From contig NZ_OMOR01000001.1 in the NCBI RefSeq assembly GCF_900302465.1, forward strand, positions 124,001 through 188,000: DNA of 64,000 nucleotides, read 5' to 3'. This DNA comes from Ascidiaceihabitans donghaensis. GTDB lineage: Bacteria > Pseudomonadota > Alphaproteobacteria > Rhodobacterales > Rhodobacteraceae. The notes below the pieces were generated by a model. The model was not told where the DNA came from. It was given only the letters and a program-made list of their open reading frames with translations, and ran no database searches. Positions 9,184-17,888 of the stretch are shown here, one piece after another. The position numbers and the translations under genes are program-made. Each line of letters starts with the position of its first letter. Position 1 is the stretch's first letter.

Positions 9184-9979
9184 TTATATCACGCAAACGC
9201 TTCCAAAAATTGTTTCTGTGGTTAATCAGAAAGGTGGCGTCGGGAAAACCACGACATCTATTAATTTAGCAGCGGCTTTGGCTGAGGCTGGTCAGAAGGT
9301 CCTGGTTGTTGATCTCGACCCACAGGGAAATGCGTCCACAGGACTAGGTGTTGCGGCGCAAGATCGTGAATACACCACATATGAACTTTTGCTTGAAGAT
9401 ATCGACCTTAACGACGTCGTACAATCCACAAACGTAGAAAACCTGTCCATCGTTCCTGCAACTGTTGACCTGAGTTCTGCTGACATTGAGCTGATTTCAA
9501 ATGAAAAACGCAGTTTTCTTCTTCGCGATGCTTTGCGACAGGTTCAAATGGAAGGCTTTGGTTTTGACTATGTGTTGATTGATTGTCCGCCGTCACTGAA
9601 CCTGTTGACTGTAAACGCTTTGATTGCGTCGGACTCTGTACTGGTGCCCCTGCAAAGTGAGTTCTTTGCGCTGGAAGGGTTGTCTCAGCTGATGTTGACG
9701 ATACGCGAAGTGCGCGAAACGGGTAATAAATCGCTTCGAATTGAGGGGATTGTGTTAACCATGTACGATGCACGGAACAACTTGTCCTTGCAGGTTGAGC
9801 AAGATGCACGAGACAATCTGGGTGATCTGGTTTTTAAAACAGTTATCCCCCGAAATGTTCGTGTAAGCGAAGCGCCATCTTTTGCGATGCCGGTGCTGAG
9901 CTACGATACGGCTTCAAAAGGGGCTGTTGCGTACCGCGCCCTGGCCGCTGAGATGATGCAAAACAACAAACAACTCTGA
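9176..9979 (+). CDS. parA: Chromosome partitioning ATPase ParA (Soj)
   Basis: A 267-residue Walker-type ATPase that drives segregation of ParB-bound origins. The deviant Walker A KGGVGKTT is at residues 19-26, the Walker A' region is DLDPQGN, and Walker B is YVLIDCPPSL. The GTG start at 9176 overlaps rsmG by eight bases. Partner parB follows seven bases downstream, and two parS sites lie upstream, so this is a complete chromosomal partition locus. Confidence 0.97.
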   Translation: MPDYITQTLPKIVSVVNQKGGVGKTTTSINLAAALAEAGQKVLVVDLDPQGNASTGLGVAAQDREYTTYELLLEDIDLNDVVQSTNVENLSIVPATVDLSSADIELISNEKRSFLLRDALRQVQMEGFGFDYVLIDCPPSLNLLTVNALIASDSVLVPLQSEFFALEGLSQLMLTIREVRETGNKSLRIEGIVLTMYDARNNLSLQVEQDARDNLGDLVFKTVIPRNVRVSEAPSFAMPVLSYDTASKGAVAYRALAAEMMQNNKQL

Positions 9980-9986
9980 GAGGGCA

Positions 9987-10886
9987 ATGAACATGGCAAA
10001 TGGAAAAGACCGCAAACGCGGATTGGGTCGTGGATTGTCAGCGTTGATGGCAGACGTCTCGGAGCCTGACGCAGCGCTTTCTTCAGCACCGGCAGAGCGG
10101 TTTTTGCCCATTGAACAGATTGCTCCCAACCCTGATCAGCCGCGGAAGCGTTTCAATCAAAGTGATCTGGATGACTTAGCTGCGTCAATCAAGGAAAAAG
10201 GTGTCATTCAACCTTTGATCGTCCGGGAGATGGGCGCCAATAACTTTGAAATCGTTGCCGGGGAACGGCGCTGGCGTGCCGCCCAAATGGCGCAACTACA
10301 TCAACTACCGGTTATAGTTCGTACGTTTTCAGACACTGAAGTGCTTGAAATCGCTATTATTGAAAACATTCAAAGAGCGGACCTCAATCCAATCGAAGAA
10401 GCCGCAGGCTATCGGCAGTTGATGGATCGTTTCGGGCACACTCAGGAAAAGATGGCAGAAGCTTTGGGCAAAAGCCGAAGCCATATTGCAAACCTACTCC
10501 GCCTGCTGCAGCTGCCCGACGATGTGGTGGAACTGGTTCAGCAGGGTGAATTAACAGCTGGACATGCACGTGCGCTGATCACGGCGCAAGATCCGTCGGG
10601 TTTGGCCAAAGCTGTGGTGAAGGGAGGCCTAAGCGTCAGGGCAACCGAGGCGTTGGTAAAGGCGGAAACAAATCAAGGCAGTAACATCTTCAAAGATAGT
10701 ACTTCCAAAAAAGCAGGCACCGAAAAGGACGCTGATACGCGGGCTTTGGAAGCTGATCTATCAGCCGCTTTGGGCATGAAGGTCCAGATCACACATAAGA
10801 ATGGCGGCGAGGAAGGCCAAATGTCCATTCAATACGGGTCACTGGATGACTTGGATGAATTGTGCCGCAAGTTAAGCGGTTCTTAG
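9987..10886 (+). CDS. parB: Chromosome partitioning protein ParB (Spo0J)
   Basis: A 299-residue DNA-binding CTPase that loads at parS. The N-terminal RGLGRGLSALM segment is the likely ParA-contact region. The ParB domain has the GERRWRA nucleotide-binding motif near residue 91 and the ENIQRADLNPIEEA box, followed by the helix-turn-helix (GKSRSHIANLLRLLQLP) and a C-terminal dimerisation domain. A GAGAGGG ribosome site precedes the ATG. It ends overlapping the convergent hemW gene by four bases. Confidence 0.97.
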   Translation: MNMANGKDRKRGLGRGLSALMADVSEPDAALSSAPAERFLPIEQIAPNPDQPRKRFNQSDLDDLAASIKEKGVIQPLIVREMGANNFEIVAGERRWRAAQMAQLHQLPVIVRTFSDTEVLEIAIIENIQRADLNPIEEAAGYRQLMDRFGHTQEKMAEALGKSRSHIANLLRLLQLPDDVVELVQQGELTAGHARALITAQDPSGLAKAVVKGGLSVRATEALVKAETNQGSNIFKDSTSKKAGTEKDADTRALEADLSAALGMKVQITHKNGGEEGQMSIQYGSLDDLDELCRKLSGS

Positions 10887-12040
10887 TCGGAAAGTAGGGC
10901 TTCCAAGACACCATTGAGAACGATAAAACCTTGATTTGAAACAACAATATCCGCCTCAGAGGGTGTTAATAATCCGTGTTCCAACAGGGTTTCTTCCGCT
11001 TTGCGATTAACGGGGTGCCCTGACAACGCCTCGTATCGTTTGCGGGACACACCGTTTTTCACCCGCAACCCCATCAACAGCAATTCGCTGGCTTGGTCCG
11101 CAGTGCTAAGCGCTGTGCGTGATTTTTCCGACGTGCCGGATGCGACGCTGTCGAGCCATCGTTGTGGATTGCTGTAAGCTTCGGTTGCAAAGCGTTGTCC
11201 ATTGACTGTGACGCGTCCATGCGCACCCGGCCCGATCCCGATGTAATCCCCGTAGCGCCAATAGATCATATTGTGCCGAGATTGTGCGCCGTCGCGGGCA
11301 TGATTGGACACCTCATAGGCCGGCATGTCGTGAGCCGAACAAATGGCCTGCGTGCGTTCATACATATCGGCGCCAAGGTCTTCGCTTGGAAGGCCCCGCA
11401 GTTTACCAATGTTGTAGCGATCCCCAAAGGCCGTGCCTTGTTCGATGGTGAGCTGATACAAAGATATATGGTCTATCGATAGGTTTAGAGCCTGATGAAG
11501 CTCTGTTTCCCACTGGTCCAAGGTTTGATCTTGTCGGCCATAAATCAAGTCAAAGCTAACACGTTCAAAGACCGTTCGCGCAATTTCAAAGGCGTTCATG
11601 GCGTCTTGCGCAGTGTGTATGCGCCCCAAACGCTTTAAGTCTGCATCGTTCAAAGCTTGAACGCCCATTGACACACGATTTATCCCCGCATCACGGAAAG
11701 CCTTGAACCTGCCAGCCTCGACCGAGCTTGGGTTGGCTTCAAGTGTTACTTCAAGATCATTGGCAGTGGGCCAAAACCGTTTGATCGCTTCCATGATGTC
11801 GCCAACCACATCGGGTTCCATCAAGCTGGGCGTGCCACCACCAAAGAAGACGCTGTGCAGAACCCGCCCTTTTGTTTCGGATGCGGTGCGTTCAAGTTCC
11901 GATAGGTAGGCAATCCGCCACGCATTATGATCTATGGACCGGACAACGTGACTGTTAAAGTCGCAGTAGGGGCATTTGGCCTCGCAATAGGGCCAATGGA
12001 TATAAAGGCCGAAGCCCCCGTTTTCCCAATCTTCAGCCAA
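10883..12040 (-). CDS. hemW: Radical SAM heme chaperone HemW (coproporphyrinogen III oxidase-like)
   Basis: A 385-residue radical SAM protein. The 4Fe-4S motif is C19-x3-C23-x2-C26 (YCEAKCPYC), typical of HemN-related proteins. It lacks an N-terminal extension expected of true HemN, so the heme-chaperone assignment HemW is preferred over oxygen-independent coproporphyrinogen dehydrogenase. It is last in the rph-rdgB-hemW operon and overlaps rdgB by eight bases. Confidence 0.9.
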   Translation of the reverse strand: MAEDWENGGFGLYIHWPYCEAKCPYCDFNSHVVRSIDHNAWRIAYLSELERTASETKGRVLHSVFFGGGTPSLMEPDVVGDIMEAIKRFWPTANDLEVTLEANPSSVEAGRFKAFRDAGINRVSMGVQALNDADLKRLGRIHTAQDAMNAFEIARTVFERVSFDLIYGRQDQTLDQWETELHQALNLSIDHISLYQLTIEQGTAFGDRYNIGKLRGLPSEDLGADMYERTQAICSAHDMPAYEVSNHARDGAQSRHNMIYWRYGDYIGIGPGAHGRVTVNGQRFATEAYSNPQRWLDSVASGTSEKSRTALSTADQASELLLMGLRVKNGVSRKRYEALSGHPVNRKAEETLLEHGLLTPSEADIVVSNQGFIVLNGVLEALLSD

Positions 12041-12644
12041 AACAGCCTGCGATCAGTTTGTTGAACGCATCTGCGCGGTGGCTGATTTCGTTCTTTTCGT
12101 CATGGGACATCTCGGCAAAGGTCCGAGAATGCCCGACAGGTTGAAACATGGGATCATATCCATGCCCCAAAGCGCCGCGCATGGGCCAAACGAGTGTACC
12201 TTCTGCAACGCCTTCAAAGATTTCTTCATGCCCATCGGGCCAGGCCAAGACCATTGTGGCGCAAAACCGTGCCGTTCTGGGATGGGGCGCGTCGCGTTCT
12301 TCCAAAAGGTCGTTGGTTTTGTTCATCGCCATGGTGAAGTCACGGCCATTTGGCGTTTCCGCCCAATCCGCAGTATAGACGCCCGGGGCGCCGTCCAACC
12401 CATCCACGACAATACCTGAATCATCCGAGAGGGCGGGCAGCCCCGTCGCTTTTACGGCTGCGACAGCTTTTATTCGGGCATTGCCGATAAAGGTATCTTC
12501 GGTTTCCTCCGGTTCAGCCAACTTTAGTTCAGCAGCCCCCACGACCGTGACGCCGTAGGGGGCAAAAAGCTCCTGCATTTCTTCCAGCTTGCCCGCGTTA
12601 TGGGTGGCAAACAGCAGCTTTTTGTCTGTGAACGGACGGCTCAT
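12033..12644 (-). CDS. rdgB: XTP/dITP pyrophosphatase RdgB
   Basis: A 203-residue Ham1/RdgB enzyme that hydrolyses dITP, ITP and XTP to monophosphates and so keeps deaminated purines out of nucleic acids. Signatures are [12 protein letters not shown] at the start, [13 protein letters not shown] with the catalytic acidic pair, and GYDPMFQP with [10 protein letters not shown] near the end. It overlaps rph by four bases and hemW by eight, so it is translationally linked to both. Confidence 0.95.
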   Translation of the reverse strand: MSRPFTDKKLLFATHNAGKLEEMQELFAPYGVTVVGAAELKLAEPEETEDTFIGNARIKAVAAVKATGLPALSDDSGIVVDGLDGAPGVYTADWAETPNGRDFTMAMNKTNDLLEERDAPHPRTARFCATMVLAWPDGHEEIFEGVAEGTLVWPMRGALGHGYDPMFQPVGHSRTFAEMSHDEKNEISHRADAFNKLIAGCFG

Positions 12645-13354
12645 TTTGTTGCGGCCAGTTGTTTGGCAGCCAGTTCGCCCACGCCCTTTTCTGCAAGGTC
12701 CATCAGTTGGTTCATCTGATCGCGTGAAAAGACAGAGCCTTCGGCGCTCATCTGGACTTCGATCAAAGAACCAGAGCCTAACATGATGAAATTGCCATCA
12801 ACGCCGGCTTCAGAATCCTCTGGATAATCGAGGTCCAGCACAGGCTGGCCTGCGTAAATCCCACAAGAAATGGCAGCGACAGGATCAACCAACGGATCAG
12901 ACACAACGTCGCCTGCTTTCATCAGTTTGTTCACAGCCAAACGCAAAGCGACCCAACCGCCCGTGATGGACGCGCAACGTGTACCACCATCGGCTTGCAG
13001 CACATCACAATCGACGGTGATCTGACGTTCGCCCAATGCAGAACGATCCACACCAGCACGCAAAGCACGCCCGATCAGGCGCTGAATTTCCACGGTGCGC
13101 CCGCCTTGTTTGCCAGAAGCGGCCTCGCGCCGCATCCGTGTGTTGGTGGCACGGGGCAACATGCCGTATTCCGCAGTGACCCAACCCAGGCCGGACCCTT
13201 TGATAAACGGCGGCACGCGGTCCTCGATGGTGGCGGTGCACAACACATGGGTGTCACCCATTTTGATCAATGCAGACCCTTCCGCATGTTTCGTGAAGCC
13301 GGTTTCGATCGAAACATCGCGCATTTGGTCTAGTTCACGTCCGGAAGGTCGCAT
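12641..13354 (-). CDS. rph: Ribonuclease PH
   Basis: A 237-residue phosphorolytic 3'-5' exoribonuclease for tRNA 3'-end maturation. The protein begins [14 protein letters not shown] and contains [14 protein letters not shown] and [12 protein letters not shown], the phosphate- and catalytic-site signatures of RNase PH. Length matches the family. First gene of a leftward operon with rdgB and hemW, divergent from hrcA with a gap of 78 bases that must hold both promoters. Confidence 0.96.
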   Translation of the reverse strand: MRPSGRELDQMRDVSIETGFTKHAEGSALIKMGDTHVLCTATIEDRVPPFIKGSGLGWVTAEYGMLPRATNTRMRREAASGKQGGRTVEIQRLIGRALRAGVDRSALGERQITVDCDVLQADGGTRCASITGGWVALRLAVNKLMKAGDVVSDPLVDPVAAISCGIYAGQPVLDLDYPEDSEAGVDGNFIMLGSGSLIEVQMSAEGSVFSRDQMNQLMDLAEKGVGELAAKQLAATK

Positions 13355-13432
13355 GATATATCCTTTTTGCTATGTCCGCGGGGATACCGCCCGTGGCATA
13401 AGGGATGCAACCCCAATGGTAAGAGAACCATA

Positions 13433-14497
13433 ATGTCTGACGCGCCAAAGATGATCGAAGAGATGAACGACCGCTCGCGCGAAGTGTTTCGGCGCGTGGT
13501 CGAAGGGTATCTTGAAAATGGTGATCCCGTGGGGTCGCGCACCCTGACGCGGGATTTTAGTGAAAAGGTCAGCGCGGCCACGATCCGCAATGTGATGCAG
13601 GATCTTGAGTATATGGGGCTTTTGGACAGCCCTCATATCAGTGCGGGGCGCATCCCGACGCAGATGGGGTTGCGCATGTTTGTGGACGGTTTGATGGAAG
13701 TCAGCGTTCCTGACGACGGCGACCGCGAAAAAATCGATGCCACGATGGGGCGCAACGAAAGTGATGTGGGCGGGCTGTTGGATCGTGTGGGGTCGGCCTT
13801 GTCCGGTGTCACCCATGGAGCGTCGCTGGTGTTGACCCCCAAGCACGAAGCCCCGATCAAACACATCGAATTTGTGTCACTGGCTGCAGACCGCGCCTTG
13901 GTCGTTTTGGTGTTTGCGGATGGCCACGTGGAAAATCGCCTGTTCACGCCGCCCCCGGGGCAAACGCCAAGTTCAATGCGCGAGGCCGCCAATTTTCTGA
14001 ATGCGCTGATCGAAGGCAAAACGCTGACAGATGTTCGTGGTGCGATCCAATCCGAAATTTCACTGCGCCGCCAAGAGATTGATGTGCTGGCACGCGATCT
14101 TGTCGACAGCGGCTTGGCTGTTTGGCAAGACGCAGGGGACCGGAATGAGCGATTGATTGTGCGCGGCCGGTCCAATTTGCTGGAAAGCGCCGGTCAACCC
14201 GACGATCTGGACCGCATCCGTACCTTGTTTGATGACCTTGAACGCAAGCGCGATATCTCGGAATTTCTGGAATTGACCGAGGGCGGCGACGGTGTGCGCA
14301 TTTTTATTGGTTCTGAGAACAAACTTTTCTCACTTTCGGGTTCCTCTTTGGTCGTTTCCCCATATATGAACGCAGACCGTAAGATCATTGGCGCCGTCGG
14401 TGTCATTGGCCCTACGCGACTGAATTATGGACGGATCGTGCCGATTGTAGATTACACGGCGCAACTGGTGGGCAAAATGTTGTCCGACCGGAGTTAG
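13433..14497 (+). CDS. hrcA: Heat-inducible transcription repressor HrcA
   Basis: A 354-residue repressor of chaperone genes that binds CIRCE operators with help from GroEL. The N-terminal winged helix contains DPVGSRTLTRDF and SAATIRNVMQDLE; the dimer core contains LNFLNALIEG-like and GPTRLNYGRIVPIVDY sequences. The ATG at 13433 starts MSDAPKM; the longer in-frame ORF to 13367 lacks similarity. I did not find a CIRCE element in the short upstream gap. It is followed by grpE after ten bases. Confidence 0.95.
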   Translation: MSDAPKMIEEMNDRSREVFRRVVEGYLENGDPVGSRTLTRDFSEKVSAATIRNVMQDLEYMGLLDSPHISAGRIPTQMGLRMFVDGLMEVSVPDDGDREKIDATMGRNESDVGGLLDRVGSALSGVTHGASLVLTPKHEAPIKHIEFVSLAADRALVVLVFADGHVENRLFTPPPGQTPSSMREAANFLNALIEGKTLTDVRGAIQSEISLRRQEIDVLARDLVDSGLAVWQDAGDRNERLIVRGRSNLLESAGQPDDLDRIRTLFDDLERKRDISEFLELTEGGDGVRIFIGSENKLFSLSGSSLVVSPYMNADRKIIGAVGVIGPTRLNYGRIVPIVDYTAQLVGKMLSDRS

Positions 14498-14507
14498 AGG
14501 TAGAAAA

Positions 14508-15071
14508 ATGGCTGACCCAGAGAACAACGACTTTTTGGATGACCTCGCAAATGCCGAGGCTGAAGAATTTGCGGATGAAATGGAAGAGATCGATGACGAG
14601 GCGCTTGACCTAGAAACGGTCACCGCGGAACGCGATGAATTTCGCGACCGGTTCATGCGGGCTTTGGCCGATGCGGAAAACGCCCGCAAACGGTCCGACA
14701 AGGATCGCCGCGAAGCTGAAAACTATGGCGGATCGAAACTGGCCCGCGACATGTTGCCTGTCTACGACAACATGAAGCGTGCGCTTGAAACAACGTCTGA
14801 CGAACAGCGCGCTGTCGCAGGCCCGCTTTTGGAAGGCGTTGAGCTGACAATGCGAGAGCTTTTGAATGTGTTCAAAAAGCATGGCATCGAAGTGATAGCA
14901 CCGGAAGTCGGAGACGCGTTTGATCCCCAGCATCACCAAGCGATGTTTGAGGCGCCTGTGCCCGGCACGAAAGCAGGCGACATCATCCAAGTTGCTGCGG
15001 AAGGGTTTATGTTACACGATCGATTGTTGCGCCCTGCCCAAGTTGGCGTGTCTTCCATGCCCGCAAGCTAG
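14508..15071 (+). CDS. grpE: Nucleotide exchange factor GrpE
   Basis: A 187-residue cochaperone that releases ADP from DnaK. The N-terminal 40 residues are very acidic and are followed by a long coiled coil (DRFMRALADAENARKR), then the beta-wing with HHQAMFEAP and the C-terminal LLRPAQVGVS. Partner genes dnaK and dnaJ are about 47 kb away in this window. It is cotranscribed with hrcA, and a hairpin with a short T run follows the gene. Confidence 0.96.
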   Translation: MADPENNDFLDDLANAEAEEFADEMEEIDDEALDLETVTAERDEFRDRFMRALADAENARKRSDKDRREAENYGGSKLARDMLPVYDNMKRALETTSDEQRAVAGPLLEGVELTMRELLNVFKKHGIEVIAPEVGDAFDPQHHQAMFEAPVPGTKAGDIIQVAAEGFMLHDRLLRPAQVGVSSMPAS

Positions 15072-15122
15072 GATGTCTCCGGCGGGGATTTTTAGGAAAA
15101 AGACACTGCATAGCGCAGGATG

Positions 15123-15150
15123 GAGGCGGTCAGTTTTTGGCCGCCTCTTT
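15123..15150 (+). terminator. Rho-independent terminator after grpE
   Basis: Seven-base stem GAGGCGG/CCGCCTC (15123-15129 with 15141-15147) followed by TTTT. It overlaps the last codons of the convergent mutS gene. The T run lies on the grpE side only, so it should act on hrcA-grpE transcripts. Confidence 0.7.
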
Positions 15151-17757
15151 TAGTTTGTAAATGAGGTTCAGCGCCTCACGTGGGCTAAGTTCGTCGGGGT
15201 GAATGGTGTCCAAAAGATCCACGGCGGGTGATGTTTTGGTTTGAATCGGGGCAGGGGGGGGCGTTGCCGAGAAAAGCGGCAGATCGTCGATCAGCGTTTT
15301 TTGCGCGGCACCTCCTTCGCGTTCTCCCTGTTCAAGCGCTTCAAGTACAACGCGCGCCCTTGCGATTACGGTTTCGGGCAATCCCGCAAGCTGGGCCACT
15401 TGAACGCCATAGGACCGATCCGCCGCACCCTTGTGCACTTCGTGCAAAAAGACAACTTCACCCTCCCATTCCTTCACGGCGACCGTTGCATTATCGACGC
15501 CGTCCAGCTTTCCTGAAAGGGATGTCATTTCATGGTAGTGCGTTGCAAAAAGGGCGCGTGATTTGTTGACGTCGTGCAGATGTTCCAGCGTCGCCCAGGC
15601 GATGGACAGGCCATCATAGGTTGCGGTGCCTCGTCCGATTTCATCAAGAATAACCAACGCATGATCATCTGCTTGGTTCAGGATCGCTGCCGTTTCCACC
15701 ATTTCAACCATAAAGGTCGACCGCCCGCGCGCCAGATCGTCTGATGCGCCAACGCGACTGAACAGCTGGCTGACAATACCAATGTGGGCAGACGTCGCTG
15801 GTACAAAACTGCCCATCTGCGCCAACAAGGCGATCAAGGCATTTTGCCGTAAAAAGGTCGATTTACCCGCCATGTTCGGGCCCGTCAGCAACCAGATATT
15901 GGCGGTGTCTTCAGCGCTAAGATCACAGTCGTTGGCGATGAAGGTTTGCCCTTTGTCCCGCAAGGATTTTTCCACCACGGGGTGCCTGCCGCCTTCGATC
16001 GCGAATGCACGACTGTCGTCTACAATCGGCTTACACCAGTTTTCCACCCGCGCCAGATGCGCCATGGCGATTGCCAGATCAAGTTCTGCCAAAGCGCGGG
16101 CGGTTTGGTTGATAAGGGGGGCTTGGGCTAGGATCCCTTGCCTAAGAGTTTCGTAAATCCGTTTTTCGATTTCCAGCGCACGGTTGCCGGCATTGAGGAT
16201 TTTAGTTTCCATTTCGGACAATTCGACCGTGGTGAACCGCACCTGATTTGCGGTGGTCTGACGGTGAATGAATGTTTCGTTCAGCGGTGCGGACAGCATT
16301 TTTTCCGCATGGGTTGATGTGGTTTCGATGAAATACCCAAGGACATTGTTGTGCTTGATTTTAAGAGTCGAAATGCCCGTTTTAGAGACGAAATCTTGTT
16401 GCATCGTAGCTATGACGCTGCGCCCCTCATCACGCAGCTTTCTTGCTTCGTCCAGCTCTGCATCATAGCCGTTTGCTATGAAACCTCCGTCGCGCGTCAA
16501 CAGTGGGGGCTCGGCGATGAGGGCCTCGTCCAGCAAATCCATCAATGCGGTGTGACCTTGAAGGTCTTTTAGTGCGGCAATCAACAGTTTTGGTGCATCA
16601 TTCAAACCGGCAGTGCCAATGTGTTCTGCTTCTGTCAGCCCGTTGCGAATTGCGGCCAGATCACGTGGACCACCGCGATCCAGAGACAATCGTGACAAAG
16701 CGCGATCAAGATCAGGCACTTTGCGCAATTGGTCCCGAATTGTGTCTGCGGTCTGCTTGGCATCGAACGCGTAGGACACAGCGTCCAATCTGTTCTGAAT
16801 CGTCTCTAACTGGCGGGATGGGCCCGAAAGCCGACGCTCAAGAAGGCGCCCGCCGCCCGCGGTCACAGTGTGATCGATAACCGAAATCAGTGATCCGGCG
16901 CGTCCGCCAGACAAAGCTTGGGTTAGCTCAAGATTGCGGCGTGTTGCAGCATCGATTTGTACGCTTCCGCGATGGGTTTCCTGCCGTGGGGTCTGCAGCA
17001 GCGGCAATTTTCCCTTTTGCGTGATATTTAGGTACTCGATGACGGCGCCCATGGCCGCAATTTCTGCGCGGTCAAAGTTACCGTAGGCGTCCAGTGCGCT
17101 TACAGAAAACAAATCACAAATTCGCTTTTCGCCTGACATGCTGTCAAAGCTGGCGCGGGATAAATCCGTCATCGGAATGCCGAAATCAGAGACTAATTCG
17201 CGCAAATCCTCTATTTGCCCTTCGGACACGATCAGTTCGGACGGGGACAATCGCGCAAGTTCGGGACCCAAGCGCGTTTGCGTTGTCTGCATGACGTGGA
17301 AAGCGCCTGTTGAAATATCAACCCAGGCCAAAGCAGCTTGATCGCGGACCTCTACGAAAGCTGCGAGGAAATTGTGCCGACGTGCTTCCAGAAGGCTGTC
17401 TTCCGTTAATGTTCCCGGTGTGACCAGCCGGACAACATCACGCTTTACGACCGATTTAGAGCCTCTTTTCTTAGCTTCTGCCGGACTTTCAAGTTGTTCA
17501 CAAACCCCGACTCGAAAGCCCTTGCGGATCAGCGTCAGCAAGTACCCTTCGGCTGCGTGGACGGGTACGCCACACATCGGTATATCTGCGCCGTCGTGCT
17601 TGCCGCGCTTGGTCAAGGCGATATCCAGCGCTTCGGCGGCGTTTACGGCGTCTTCAAAGAACATTTCGTAAAAGTCGCCCATCCTGTAGAATAGCAACGC
17701 ATCGGGATGTGCTGCTTTGATCTCAAGATATTGCGCCATCATAGGCGTGACGGTCAT
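15130..17757 (-). CDS. mutS: DNA mismatch repair protein MutS
   Basis: An 875-residue mismatch-recognition ATPase. The N-terminal domain has the mismatch-wedge motif GDFYEMF, the lever and clamp domains follow, and the ABC-type ATPase has Walker A GPNMAGKST and Walker B LVILDEIGRGT with the downstream THYHE. The C-terminal tail retains a probable tetramerisation helix. mutL is not in the window. It is transcribed toward grpE and is divergent from maeB across 131 bases. Confidence 0.97.
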   Translation of the reverse strand: MTVTPMMAQYLEIKAAHPDALLFYRMGDFYEMFFEDAVNAAEALDIALTKRGKHDGADIPMCGVPVHAAEGYLLTLIRKGFRVGVCEQLESPAEAKKRGSKSVVKRDVVRLVTPGTLTEDSLLEARRHNFLAAFVEVRDQAALAWVDISTGAFHVMQTTQTRLGPELARLSPSELIVSEGQIEDLRELVSDFGIPMTDLSRASFDSMSGEKRICDLFSVSALDAYGNFDRAEIAAMGAVIEYLNITQKGKLPLLQTPRQETHRGSVQIDAATRRNLELTQALSGGRAGSLISVIDHTVTAGGGRLLERRLSGPSRQLETIQNRLDAVSYAFDAKQTADTIRDQLRKVPDLDRALSRLSLDRGGPRDLAAIRNGLTEAEHIGTAGLNDAPKLLIAALKDLQGHTALMDLLDEALIAEPPLLTRDGGFIANGYDAELDEARKLRDEGRSVIATMQQDFVSKTGISTLKIKHNNVLGYFIETTSTHAEKMLSAPLNETFIHRQTTANQVRFTTVELSEMETKILNAGNRALEIEKRIYETLRQGILAQAPLINQTARALAELDLAIAMAHLARVENWCKPIVDDSRAFAIEGGRHPVVEKSLRDKGQTFIANDCDLSAEDTANIWLLTGPNMAGKSTFLRQNALIALLAQMGSFVPATSAHIGIVSQLFSRVGASDDLARGRSTFMVEMVETAAILNQADDHALVILDEIGRGTATYDGLSIAWATLEHLHDVNKSRALFATHYHEMTSLSGKLDGVDNATVAVKEWEGEVVFLHEVHKGAADRSYGVQVAQLAGLPETVIARARVVLEALEQGEREGGAAQKTLIDDLPLFSATPPPAPIQTKTSPAVDLLDTIHPDELSPREALNLIYKLKEAAKN

Positions 17758-17888
17758 GGATTGTCCCTCAGCAAATGTTGCCAGACCTTACAAAGCCATA
17801 CCTCCAGACGAAACCCAAAAGCGCATAGCGGTTGAGCGCGTTTCATTGCTGCGATAAGACGCTGAGGCACAGGGAGGAAAGTTGCGCA

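Noticed and set aside
13355-13432. CIRCE operator for HrcA near hrcA
   Set aside because: I looked for TTAGCACTC-N9-GAGTGCTAA or similar and saw none; HrcA targets such as groESL lie outside the window.
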